A DNA stretch of 64,000 nt from Iris pallida (lineage: Eukaryota > Streptophyta > Magnoliopsida > Asparagales > Iridaceae): contig JANAVB010023997.1 in NCBI GenBank assembly GCA_029216955.1, positions 709,501 through 773,500 of the forward strand, in the 5' to 3' direction. Position numbers and translations under genes: made by a program. The notes beneath the pieces were generated by a model that was given only the letters and a program-made list of their open reading frames with translations, made no database searches and was not told the DNA's origin. Of the stretch, positions 46,381 through 58,070 are shown piece by piece (position 1 is the stretch's first letter; each line of letters starts with the position of its first letter).

Positions 46381-46714
46381 CCTAGTTTTCTCCATTTAAG
46401 GATTAGATCACGCTTTGTGCCTGTTCATGCTTTATCGATCGATATGCACACCAATTCACAGTCCTGAGATTCTCGCCATTTAAAGTTTAGAATTAACACA
46501 TGCACAGATTAACTCTGAAATCTTGCCGCATGGATGATGAATCGTTATACGGCAAGCTTTGCCGCATAGGCGGGGTTCCATCACATGGTTCAATTCATGA
46601 TCCTAGGGATTCTAGTTCCATCAAAGAGTACTACAAATATGGTCTTATTCTATCCTTATACATCTCGGAATGGATCAACCCCCCCTCCTTGATCCTCGTA
46701 ATGATGCCCGCCTT
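46381..46714. other. Stretch left of element B with no recognised feature
   Basis: An ordinary-looking sequence with an 89-codon open frame (46500-46769) that runs into the LTR of B. No domain was recognised. Confidence 0.4.
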
Positions 46715-46719
46715 GTCGC

Positions 46720-49603
46720 TGTCACTTTCCGTTCCCAAAATACGTATTTTAAATGCATGTACTGCTTAAATATATTTATTTAATATTTATCATGTATTGT
46801 TCTGTATTTTAATTCCTTTAATTTCACGCAAATTAATTCTTCTGCAATTTTATTTCTGTATTTTATTTCCTGCTTTTATACTCTGCTTTAGCTATATCTT
46901 GGGTTCGGCTTGGATTGGATTAGTATGTTGGTTCAACATGAACCGAAACAAACCCCCACCTACCACCACCCCTTCTATTTAAAGCCCCCAAACACTTTCT
47001 CTCTCTTCATTACTCTCCTTCACCATTACTCTTTTTCTTCTTTCTCATTACTCTCTCCACCTACCAAACCCATAGGCAAGTACATCTTGATTTTTCATGA
47101 GGACCCATTTTTATGGTTCCATTCTCTTTCCCTTGTGATTTTAAGAGAGTTTAGAACTTGACATTTTTCGTTTTGAAGTTTTATTTTTAGTAGATCTAAA
47201 AATTAGTTATTTTCAGATTTGGTGGTTTTGATCTATCAAACTTCTTTGTTTTCAAGTTTTGATGGTTCCATATTGTAGAGAATTTTATTCTACCCAATTT
47301 TGATCTTTAAAAAGTTGGATTTGGACTTATTTTGACCAAGTTATGGACTTTTGGAGCTTTGGGTTCAACCATGGAGTTCTTGCTAATTTTGGAGAAGACA
47401 GTGAGCAGTGTACGCGAGCTTTTTAGCTTGCGCCACTGAGCTGCACGCGCTCTTTAGCGCAACGCAGTCTGACTCGTACGCTGCCTTTTGGAGTCGTATG
47501 GACTTGCATACGCTGCCTTGATGAGGAGTCGTATGGAGTACATACGCTGCCTTGAAGAGGAGTCGTATGGAGTCCACACGCTAGCCAGACTTGAGCGTAG
47601 CCTGACTTGAGCGTAGCCTGACTTGAGCGTAGCCTGACTTGAGCGTAGGCAGACTTGAGCGTAGCCTGACTTGAGCGTAGGCAGACTTGAGCATAGGCAG
47701 ACTTGAGCGTAGCCTGACTTGAGCGTAGCCTGACTTGAGCGTAGGCAGACTTGAACGTAGCCTGACTTGAGCGTAGGCTGACTTGAGCGTAGCCTGACTT
47801 GAGCGTAGGCTGACTTGAGCGTAGCCTGACTCGAGCGCAGTCTACTTAACCTGGATCTTCTATAGCCCTGTATATTGATATTTTATTAGATATTTAACGT
47901 CCATTTTATATCCTTACGCCTTTTGGCATAAACTTGATATAATCATGATATGTTAATATTTCTGTTAAATATAGATTGTTACGTGGGATGTACCATGTGT
48001 CGTGAATTGGATTATAGATACCCCGGTTGACTGAAAGTAAACCCTGAGAGTTGTAGACTCGATCCCACTGAATACTAGTTGACTTTCATGCCTTGTCACC
48101 ATTGATAATGATTGTGACCTTGACTAATAATTCATCATGCGTTCCTAATTGGAACTAAGAGACTAGCTAGTCGTCTTATTGAATTGAATGAATGAGACAC
48201 GTTCATACTAATTATGAACTATTGAAATCGACTGGCTAATCCCGAATATTGGCATACAGACACATGCAGGCTTCAATTCATTTATTATTTATTTATCTTA
48301 CCAAAGAAGCATGTGTACTTTATGGTCAAGGCATGATTACTCCGTGGTTAGTTTTGATTGTTGCATTACGCTATGTAAGACCTACAACCTGACCGCACTG
48401 GTATCATTGTAGAGTTGTGCATATCGTACCCCGTACGAAAGTACTCATTCTGAATGACCATGATCCATGGCATGGTACTTCACTCAACGTAGAGACTACT
48501 AAGTTAAATAAAATAATGATTGCATGGAGAGAATGGATTCCCGAGTTCTTACATGGCAGCCCTCTTGGGACTAGTAGTGCACGACAGGCCGGTTGGTCCC
48601 CACAGATACTGTAAATCTGCCACACGGGCAAGGAGCGGTATCTGGTTATATTATCTATTGAATATTGTATATTAATGACGGGCGTCCCGCTGGGACTCGT
48701 CTAATTCATGATTGGCACAATTGATTGATTGAGTAAACTAGCCTTGCTTGCGCATAGTAAGAACTGAGAAATCCTTTATTGCATAATTCCAGGATAACTT
48801 GGGACTCACAATAGCAAGCCGTAGTAGTTGCCTGGCCGTTTAAATTGATTTGTTTGTGTATTGTATCTCCTCTGTTAACTACTGAGATGATCAGAAGGTC
48901 AGGACATGACGGGCCAACTTCTGTCCTTGTTTGGTTGGGAGGTTGGTTCAAAGTGTCATGATGTTGTGTGAGTCCTAGTAGATAGCAGAGATCTATTATC
49001 ATATTCTCTTATTACTGGCTTCATTCCTCATATCGTGCTCCCTTGCGGTACTTGCTATTAGAGGTCTAACCTCTCTGGTTTTGCATGGCCAGATTTAGAG
49101 CCAGTCCCCGAGGATCCAGCTTACTTCTACCTCCAAGATAGTCAACACTAGAGGGATGATCGCAGGAGGACTCGAGTGGGTTTCTTACTTCCCCACCCGT
49201 TTTGTTATCTACTTTATATTTGGCCGTTTGGCACCGACATGTTAGTCGGATTGTCTTGTACTTACTTTTATATAATTATAATTAAGTCAGACTGCAGCTG
49301 ATAACAATTGTGTACACTTGCTATATCATCTGGCTATGTTTTGTAAAGCCAGATATCAAGAACATTTTGATCGAGCGTTTGGGACGCCTTACTGCTTTAT
49401 CTCACATGTTCTCTATTTCTGTTTCTTGTTTGAATGATTGAGACAATAGATGGGAAGTGACCATAGTGAGACTTTTATGTAGTATGCACCCCCCTCGTCC
49501 TGTAGACAGCATTGATCGTATTATACGGTATTCATCTACCCGTAATACGTAGCTGGCTGAGTTATTCCCCCGCTCTCCAGTATTCTGGTTCTGGAGCATG
49601 ACA
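46720..49603 (+). repeat. Element B 5' LTR
   Basis: Starts TGTCACTTTCCG and ends GGAGCATGACA. A TATA-like TATTTAAAG lies at 46976-46984, followed by a CT-rich leader, the GCGCTCTTTAGCGC motif at 47447-47460 and the 16-bp minisatellite at 47584-47842. Confidence 0.92.
47584..47842. repeat. 16-bp minisatellite in element B 5' LTR
   Basis: About 16 tandem copies of ACTTGAGCGTAGCCTG, alternating with the variants AGGCAG and AGGCTG. Confidence 0.95.
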
Positions 49604-49612
49604 AGGTTTTAG

Positions 49613-49625
49613 TGGTGGCCCATGC
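49613..49625 (+). promoter_or_regulatory. Candidate primer-binding site of element B
   Basis: TGGTGGCCCATGC lies 9 nt after the LTR end and is identical to the site in elements A and C. Confidence 0.45.
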
Positions 49626-49856
49626 AGGTCTGATTTCAGACTTGTGGGGTGTTTAATAGGATGTCTCAATCACACATGTTTTCCCTTGATCTTATGATTC
49701 GTTACTCTCAACTCTAGCTTGACATTCCAGTATCCTTTGACTTCATTGATCCTTCATGTCTGGTCATTTGATTGTTCTCTTGTCCCTTTTCTTAGGGGCA
49801 CCTCGTCCGCACCTGTCAGAGCTGGACAGCAACAACATGGACAGCAACATGGATAA

Positions 49857-52800
49857 CCTGACCAGGATGGTCAGCAACAAGGGCCAGTACTACCCCAAGG
49901 GACTATCCAAGAAGAAGTGATAGTGGAAGCAGCAGCTGGATCACAGTATCCGGATGTTCCACCACCACCAACAGTTCTACCTACCCCTGCGGAAATGGAC
50001 ACACCGGCTCTTCTGGAAATCATGAGAGGGATGATGGCTACTCAACAACATCAAATGTTAGCCCAATATCGCATGCACGCTCAGTTACAAGAGCAGAACG
50101 TACTACTCAACCAAGGGTTGTAGACAGCTTTGGAAAGAGGGACAAGGCCGGATTCTGGAGCATCAACCAGATTTTGTAAGTTCAACCCTCGCCGTTTTAA
50201 AGGAATGGAGGATGCTATTTCAGTAGATGCATGGCTTAAGGATATTGAGGCTATCCTGACAGCAGCTAAGGTGCCGACAGAAGAACGTGTGGATCAGGTG
50301 AAGTTGTTACTTCAGGATCTCGCACGTGAATGGTGGGAATCAGAGGAAGTAGGTATTAGACGTCCCGTTGCTTGGGACGATTTCACAGCAAGATTCAAGA
50401 CGAAGTACTATGGAGTTGTAGCGCAGTTTGAGCTACAACAGAAGTTTATCAACCTCAAGCAGGCCGGCAAGACGGTAGATGCTTATGCAGCGGAGTTCTG
50501 CAGATTGAGTAGGTTTGCCCCAGAGATGGTAGCAACGGAGCGCCAGAGGGCTATGAGGTTTCAGCAAGGGTTTCATCTTGAGCTCTTGCAATTGATAGAG
50601 GGACACAATTACCAGACTTTTGATGAGATATTGACGGTAACCCGAAGGCATGAGATCACCATTCAGAGGATCACAGTAAGGACTGGAGGTCAGAAGAGAT
50701 CTCACAGTCAGATTGAAGGAGGAGGGGGAGCAGCGCCCCGAACAACAGCACCATCCCTTGGTATTCGCATTCACGTTGTGGCAATGCGAGGGCTAGCACC
50801 ACCACCCAGACAGCAGCAGCAACAGAAGAAGAACCAGCAACCCCCAGCGGGCTGTACTTATTATGGGAAGATGGGGCACACTAGAGATGTGTGTCGGGCA
50901 TTGAACGGACTGTGTTTGATATGTGGAAATCCAGATTATCGGGTTACCACATGTCCCATGAATTCGAGGTCAGGAGGACCAGTGCAACAGTTTCCTGCTC
51001 TGCCAACACCAGGGGCAGGGCAGTATCGAGGACCAGCAGTGGCAGTGAGACCATTGGCCCAACGTCCGTTAATGCCGCAGGCTCAGATGTTTCGGCAGCA
51101 GGGACCGCCGCTACAACACCAGCATAGATCACCCCAGCATCATCAAGGAAGGGGCCAACAGCAGCACCAGGCTAGGCCACAACATGGGAACCAGCAAGGA
51201 GGTCGAGGGCAGGCATTTACTCTATCCTTGGAGGAGGTATTAGCATCGGGAGATGTTATGGCAGGTAACATTCTCGTCGCCTCATATCCCGCAGTAGCAT
51301 TGTTTGATTCGGGAGCATCACATTCATTTATATCTGCACAATTTATGACACGGCTAGGAATGGAGTTCGAGGCATTGCTAGGGAGGTTGAATATACTCAC
51401 TGGCAATGGGCTCATAGGAGTTAGTAGAGTTATTCTAGCGTGTAGTGTTGTAGTTTGCGGGCAATCCTTACCCGCCCAGTTGATAGAATTTCCTGTTGGA
51501 AATTTCGACGTTATCTTAGGCATGGACTGGCTGAAAGACAGTCATGCGATAATAGATTGTCGTAGAGGGAGTGTATCTTTTGATATTCCAGGCATGAAGA
51601 GATTCACCTTAGTCAGGTCAGAGGCAACTCAGCAAGAGCAGGGAGTAGTAACAGCAATGGAAGAAGTTCAAGTTCTGAAGGTAGTTGAAGAATTTCTAGA
51701 CATATTTCCCGAAGAACTTCCAGGTCTACCACCGGTTAGATATATTGAGTTCAGCATAGAATTGGCACCTGGAACTAAACCAATATCAGATCGGGTTTAT
51801 AGAATGGCGGATTCAGAGCAGGCCAAGGTGTATCAGCACATAGAGGAATTGAAGGAGAAGAAGTTTATCCAAGCTAGCATATCACCCTGGGCAGCACCAG
51901 TGGTACTTGTTGGGAAGAATGATGGATCATCCAGATTGTGCATCGATTATAGGAAGCTTAATGCGGCAACAGTAAAGAACAAGTACCCACTACCAAGGAT
52001 CGACGACTTGTTTGACCAGTTGAGCACAGCTAGAGTTTTCTCCAAGATAGATCTTCGTTCAGGGTACCATCAAGTGAGGGTTCGAAAGGAAGACATTCCC
52101 AAGACAGCATTCAGGTCGAAGTATGGACATTATGAATTCTTAGTAATGCCGTTTGGTTTGACCAATGCTCCAACTATATTCATGGATTTGATGAACCGCA
52201 TCTTTATGCCATATTTAGATCGGTTTGTCGTGGTGTTTCTCGACGATATTCTCGTATACTCTGCTAGTGAAGAGGAGCATGAAGACCACCTCAGGAAAGT
52301 GTTGCAGGTTCTGAGAGAGAACCAGTTGTATGCCAAGCTCAGCAAGTGTGAGTTCTGGACGGATCATATTTTATTTTTGGGTCACATCATATTAGGAGCT
52401 GGAGTAGCAGTGGATCCCAAGAAGGTAGAAGCAGTAGAGAGTTGGCCAGTACCCAAGACCGTAGCTGATGTACAGAGTTTCTTGAGATTGGCAGGATATT
52501 ACAGAAGATTTGTATCAGATTTTGCAAGACTTTCAGCACCCATGACCCGCTTGACACAAAAGGATGTACCATTCGTCTGGTCGGCAGAATGCCAGGCATC
52601 ATTTGAGAATCTGAAGCAGAAGTTGATATCAGCACCTATCCTTACATTGCCAGTTGGACCCGGAGGTTTTACAGTATATTGTGATGCGTCAGGTAAAGGA
52701 CTTGGATGTGTCCTCATGCAACATGGAAAGGTGATAGCGTATGCATCTAGGCAACTTCGGGACCACGAAAAGAATTATCCAACTCATGATTTGGAGTTGG

Positions 52801-53077
52801 CGGCAGTAGTATTTGCTTTGAAGCTATGGAGGCATTACTTATATGGTGACCGAGTGGACATGTACACAGACCACAAAAGTCTAAAGTACATCTTTACTCA
52901 GAATGAGCTGAACATGAGGCAGAGAAGATGGTTAGAGCTGATCAAGGATTACGACGTTGAGCTTCAGTATCATCCAGGCAAGGCTAATGTGGTAGCAGAC
53001 GCTCTCAGCAGAAGAGGCGGCACATTTATGTTGACAACACAGAAGCACATCTTAGAAGACCTTCAGGAGATGGGCAT
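49857..53077 (+). pseudogene. Element B gag, protease, RT and RNase H (5' part of gag-pol)
   Basis: One frame is open from 49857 to 53077 apart from a TAG at 50121-50123; a TAA lies just before it at 49854-49856. Both stops look like Gln codons changed by C to T. Gag has [19 protein letters not shown] and [10 protein letters not shown] near 50170-50350. The first knuckle reads [14 protein letters not shown] (second Cys replaced by Tyr) and is followed by a second, atypical [14 protein letters not shown]. Protease has [15 protein letters not shown] near 51305. RT has [26 protein letters not shown] and [12 protein letters not shown] (51980-52260). RNase H has [17 protein letters not shown] and [12 protein letters not shown] (52660-52920). 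The frame stops only because element C is inserted at 53078. About 1070 codons are present; the rest is at 61140. Confidence 0.9.
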
Positions 53078-56000
53078 TGTTACGCCCCAGAACCAGAATA
53101 CTGGAGAGCGGGGGCGGACATAGCCAGCTACGTATGATGAAATAGAATCTATCTCACCATACGGTCACGGCTGTCTAGATATGTGAGGGTTTATCTACAA
53201 GCCATCAGTCTCTTAAGGTCATAAAATAGCCTATTGTCTCAATCTCAACCAACTAATAATAATTACAAGATGTCAGATCTCCAAATATACAATTGTAAGG
53301 TGTCCCAAACATTACATATCCAGATGATCATGAAGCTAGTCGTTACAAAATGTGAGGACTAGCAAGAGTTCAGTCATACATGATCAACCTCCGGGGCTTG
53401 TCAATCATGTTACAGCCCGTAGGCAGACAGTAAGTAAGTACAATCGAGCTAACACTTGCTCGTCGGCTAAACGCCTCAAAAGAATAATTTACAATATTAC
53501 AGTGGAAGAACAAAAGAAACCCACTCGATGCCCTGGTTACGCCTGGTGACCACCATCGGGCTGGAAAGCAGGGAGATCCTTTGGTGCTGCTCCGGTATCT
53601 GGCCATACAAAACCAGCTGGGTCAGACCCCAGAAAGAGCAAGTGCCACAAAGGAGGCTTCACTTAGGACTAAAACCAACAAATCATTAGCATTCAACATG
53701 TAAGAAAACAATAAGTAACACAGATTGGGGTTCGAGCACTACCAATGCACTTGTCCCAATCAGAGAAAATAATTAAGAGAAGCATCATGTTAAATAAAAT
53801 ATAGCTGGACAATATATATGAAAAGAAGACAATGATGAAAGTGACAATGAAGGGTACAATCAGGATAGTACAATCTGGAGTAACAATAGTGTTCAAGCAT
53901 TATAGTGATAATTTGGAGTGACAATCATTCAATCATGCTGGTACAATCTTGCAATCGATCACTTCTAGACAATACTAAACTGGACTAGACTCCATCCAAT
54001 CAATCACGGCCAATCATTGCCTATGGCTTTCTACATTAACTAACTAGGGTTATCACAATCCTAGTTACTAGCAAGATGCAATGAGATGCTCCAAGTAGTC
54101 ACAGGCCCTGCAGCTACCCAGGTTATCCAGGCAATCATTATAGTGACAATCCAGAGAGTTCAATCATTAAAGTGTCAATGGAGGGAGAGTACAAGACAAT
54201 AGAGTTCAATCATTAAAGTGACAATCGAGAGTGCCCCACATGACAGTGGGCTGGAAATGTGCCCTACTCGTCGGCAGGCTACAAGTCCAAACATTTGCGA
54301 CCGGAATAACGAGGTCGCCTGTAACTGGGGAACATCTCTTCATGACTAGTAGATTATTCTAGTTATTAACCTTAGTTTATTTCAATATGTACCCCTGACC
54401 GTGGTACTCAGGGGTCCATGCCCTAGAAATGATGCAAGACAAGACTGGTTCATTTATACAAGCACAATCGCCCACGGTGTCAAGTCATTATACAGGTCAT
54501 GTCATGTCAAGTAGCCGCCGCAACGGCTTATCGAGATATAACATGTCAGGTTATCCGGTCAAGTATACTAGTCAGGAGTGCGCCACGACGGGCCACTATC
54601 ATGTCATGTCAGGTTACTGGTCGAGAGCGCACCACTACAGGTCATCATCAAGTCAGGTTGTCATATCAAGTCTATCATGTCAAGCCAATCATGTCAAGTT
54701 ATCATTCCAAATATATTAAATAAATTCGTGATTATCAAGTTCATGACAAAAGGCGTAAGGATATAAAATGGGCGTAAAATATCTAATAAAATATCCATAT
54801 ATAGGACTAATATGAATCACCGGTTACAAGTCAAGTGTGCATCCCATCGGGTCACTATCAAGAAGATCAGAAAGTACCCGGATCATAAATCACAGAAATT
54901 AGAAACCATATTAGTCATAAGCAATTCATCAAAAACCGTGCCAGGTCGTGTTGGGTCAAGCAGTCGTGTCATGTGAAACAAGATCTCAAAACTCCAATCC
55001 ATATAAGAGAAGCCAAGCCTAGAGGATTAAAACAAAATCAACATAGATAATAGATTGCGCAGGGGTTAGAGTACGCAAGGGATGAACTGCGCGAGAGTTG
55101 GATCGTGCAGGGGCTGGACTGCGCTGGGTCAAGCGTGCAGGGAAATGGATTGCGCTAGGTCAGATTGCGCAGAAGATGAACTGCGCAAGAGCTGAGCCGC
55201 ACTGAGTCGGGTTGCACAGGGATCGGATTGCGCACACACTGGATTGCGCACACACCGGATTGCGCAGAGAATGGATTGCGCCAGGGCGAGCTGCGCTGGC
55301 TGTATTGCGCCAAAACGAGCTGCACGAGGCTAAATTACGCCAGCACTAAAGAGTGCTGGGCTAACTAGTTTGCGCCAGCGCTAAAGAGCGCTGGACTGGA
55401 TTGCGCTCGGGAACAGGGGTCTTCTTCCCCAAACCGAGAGAAAAAGCCATGGAACTCAGAAATTCCAAGGACCACAACTAGGTCAAAACAAGTCCAAATC
55501 CAACTTTGCAAGGGTCTAAATTGTGTAAAATTCAATTCTCTTCCACATAGAACAATCAAAATATGAAAATAAATAAGTTTCATAGATCAAATCCACCAAA
55601 ATCCAAAAATACTTCAAACCTAGATCTACAAAATTCCAAGCTCCAATGGAGAAAATCCAAGTTCTAATGTTGCTCAAAATGAGCTAATAAAACTAATAGA
55701 CAAATAAAATGTTGCCCTCAAGTGATAGCAAGATGCACTTGCCTAGGTTGGTGGTGGTGGTGGAGAGGAAGAAGCTTGAGGAAGAAGATGAAAAAAATAA
55801 TAAGGAGAGAGAGAGAAGTTGATATTTATAATAGGGTGGGGTTCTCCATGTTAAACCAAAATAGTCCAAACCAAAATAAACCATGGTGAACCAAGTCAAG
55901 GCCAATAAACTCTCTCTCTAGCAATTTAAACCAAATGAACCATGAAATAAACCCAGCCTCACTAATCCAAAATAAACCAATGAACCATTAAAACCAATTG

Positions 56001-56137
56001 AACTATCAATGCTAATTAAAACCAAGCCAATGTAAAATAAATCAAGATAACTAATCATGACTAAATAAATAAAAAAAATATGGGTCCAAAACACGTATAC
56101 GTATACTAAATACGTATCACGAATTTGGGACATTACA
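53078..56137 (-). repeat. Element C 3' LTR
   Basis: Starts TGTTACGCCCCAG (TGTCAC in the other copy) and ends GGGACATTACA. The first ~130 bp closely match the LTR of element A. A GCGC-rich array lies at 55051-55400, and a TATA-like ATTATAAATATC (sense) is near 55825. Confidence 0.93.
55051..55400. repeat. GCGC-core minisatellite in element C 3' LTR
   Basis: Irregular 13-25 bp units with the core GGATTGCGCAG or GAGCTGCGC. Several GCGC cores are mutated to GTGC or GCAC relative to the copy at 60049, so this array has lost more CpG. Confidence 0.88.
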
Positions 56138-56299
56138 TCCTACCCACCTTAAAAGAATTCCGTCCTCGGAATTTAATCAAGAGGCTAGAGATGTAAGGAA
56201 AAGCTATTCTATCATAGGCAATCTACGCTACCAATCAATCATACAATCATTCATGCAAGCAAGGATTCGAAACGTAAGGCATAAGGAAGATATTACACC

Positions 56300-57890
56300 T
56301 TACGAGTCAAACCAGCCGGGATGACCTGATTAGATATCATCCTCATGCTCCCAAGTTTGACTCTCCCAAAGAGGGATGACTCTAAGCAACACGGACTGAA
56401 CTGATAGTCTTGCGCTTGAGGTCTCTCTCTTTGGTCAAACATGGACACGGGCCTCTCCTCATACGAAAAGTTACGGTTATTGGTACCAACCCTTTCGAAT
56501 GATCTAGGATATGGCTCGGGTCCGGGATATTCCGTCACAATCAGGATACATGAAATATGTCATGTACCCCGCATAATAACGGTAGAAAAGCAAGATGAGA
56601 GGACACATATACCTCTCGGCCGATTCTGAACCTGAACCCGGGCTAGGGCAAACTGCAACGGGTTCTGTTGCTGGAAAGTCTGGGCCTGAGTCGACAATGG
56701 CCTCGGGAACGGAAACTGCTGCTACTGGTGAACGGAAGCTGGTACTGGTGCTGGTCCCCTAACCGAGGGACTAGATACTGTCGATGCTGAATCAACTCTG
56801 AATGGACAGGACCCCACCCTATGGTCCGGTGCTCCACACAATAAACACAATCCCAATACCTTGCGACACTCTGCTACCACGTGTCCAGGCTTCCCACAAT
56901 AAGAACAGCCCACGGCGGAAGACTGCGCTTGCTTCTGTTTCTGCGGAGAGTACGTCGGGGTTGAGTGCTGGTCCGACGTAACTGAAGCTGCTCGCCTCGG
57001 AGCTCCAATAGTTAAAGTCCTAGCTGCTGGAGGTGGTGCCGAAGACTGGTTCATCTGACTATGGGACCGCTTCCGACCTCCAGTCCTGTCCACTATTCTC
57101 TGGGAGGTATACTCGTGCCTCCTTGCTGCTCGCAACACCGCATCATAGGTCTGATGCTCGAACTGTTCTACTGCCAATATAATCTCTAGGTGAAGTCCCT
57201 GCTGGAACCTCTACGCTCTGTCAAACTCGGTTGCCACCAAGGTGGGAGCAAACCGACTGAGTCTGGAAAACTCGGCCGCATAACCGTCGACCGTCCTCCC
57301 CATCTGTTTAAGATTACTGAACCTGGTCTGCAAGTCATATCGAGCCACTGTATCATAATACTTGGTCTGGAACTTCTCGCTGAACAATGCCCAGGAGACA
57401 GGTGTTGCCAATCCCACTGCTTGTGCGGCCCACCAACTGCGGGCTAGATCCAATAACTGTAGGCGCACCACAGCCACCTTCTCGTCTTCTGGAGTCTTCG
57501 CGACTTCGAGAATCACCTCTATATCTTGTAGCCAAGCATCGGCAGCAATGGCATCCTCGCTGCCATCGAAGAATGGAGGGTTCAGGCGCTTGAAACTGTT
57601 GACCGTACTGTTCCCTGGATGACCGCCTCTGGTCAACGCATCTGCCACTGCCTGGTGCAAGGCGTCTCCTCGACGATCCTGGGAAGCTATCAAGGTCCTG
57701 ATGAGACCTACCAAGGTGCCATCATCCGACTCTGCAGGCTGAACGGGCTGAACTGGTGGTACTGGTTCTCCAGGAGGCACGGCTCGGGAGGCTGCTGCTG
57801 AGGACTGATCTTGATCTTCTTGCTGTTGCTGGGCTGCCGGCTGGGCTCCTTCCGGCTGATCAATATGAACGATGTCACTGAAGCAATGAC
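56300..57890 (-). pseudogene. Element C gag with fused chromodomain remnant
   Basis: Gag spans about 56640-57890, with LNPPFFDGSEDAIAADAWL, RLQLLDLARSWWAAQ, RLSRFAPTLVATEFDRA, then EHQTYDAVLRAARRHEYTS and an intact knuckle CSYCGKPGHVVAEC, followed by CLLCGAPDHRVGSC. Downstream, near 56640, the reading jumps straight to the end of pol. 56300-56600 keeps the tail of the chromodomain region (SYEERPVSMFDQRE and a final FDS-like end with TAA). All of protease to integrase core is missing. A frame change divides gag near 57190-57210. An element like this would depend on another element's enzymes, possibly with its own gag. Confidence 0.85.
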
Positions 57891-58048
57891 ATCAGGGATA
57901 TTAAGGAAGGACCAGGATAGAACAATGATGCAAGCATGTTATCAAGTCAGGGATCAAGGAGATATGAAGATACGAGTGGAGATCAAAGGCGAGTACAGAT
58001 TGAGACATCTATCTGGTAAACCCCCACATATCTTGATTGACAAGACCT

Positions 58049-58061
58049 GCATGGGCCACCA
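58049..58061 (-). promoter_or_regulatory. Candidate primer-binding site of element C
   Basis: TGGTGGCCCATGC on minus, 9 nt from the 5' LTR. It is shared with A and B, so C has kept the replication signal. Confidence 0.45.
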
Positions 58062-58070
58062 CTTAAACCA

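Noticed and set aside
54429..54766. ORFs with repeated CHVMS/SCQV words (also at 59394-59764)
   Set aside because: They lie inside both LTRs of element C and reflect the catgtcaagt/catgtcagg repeats, not a protein.
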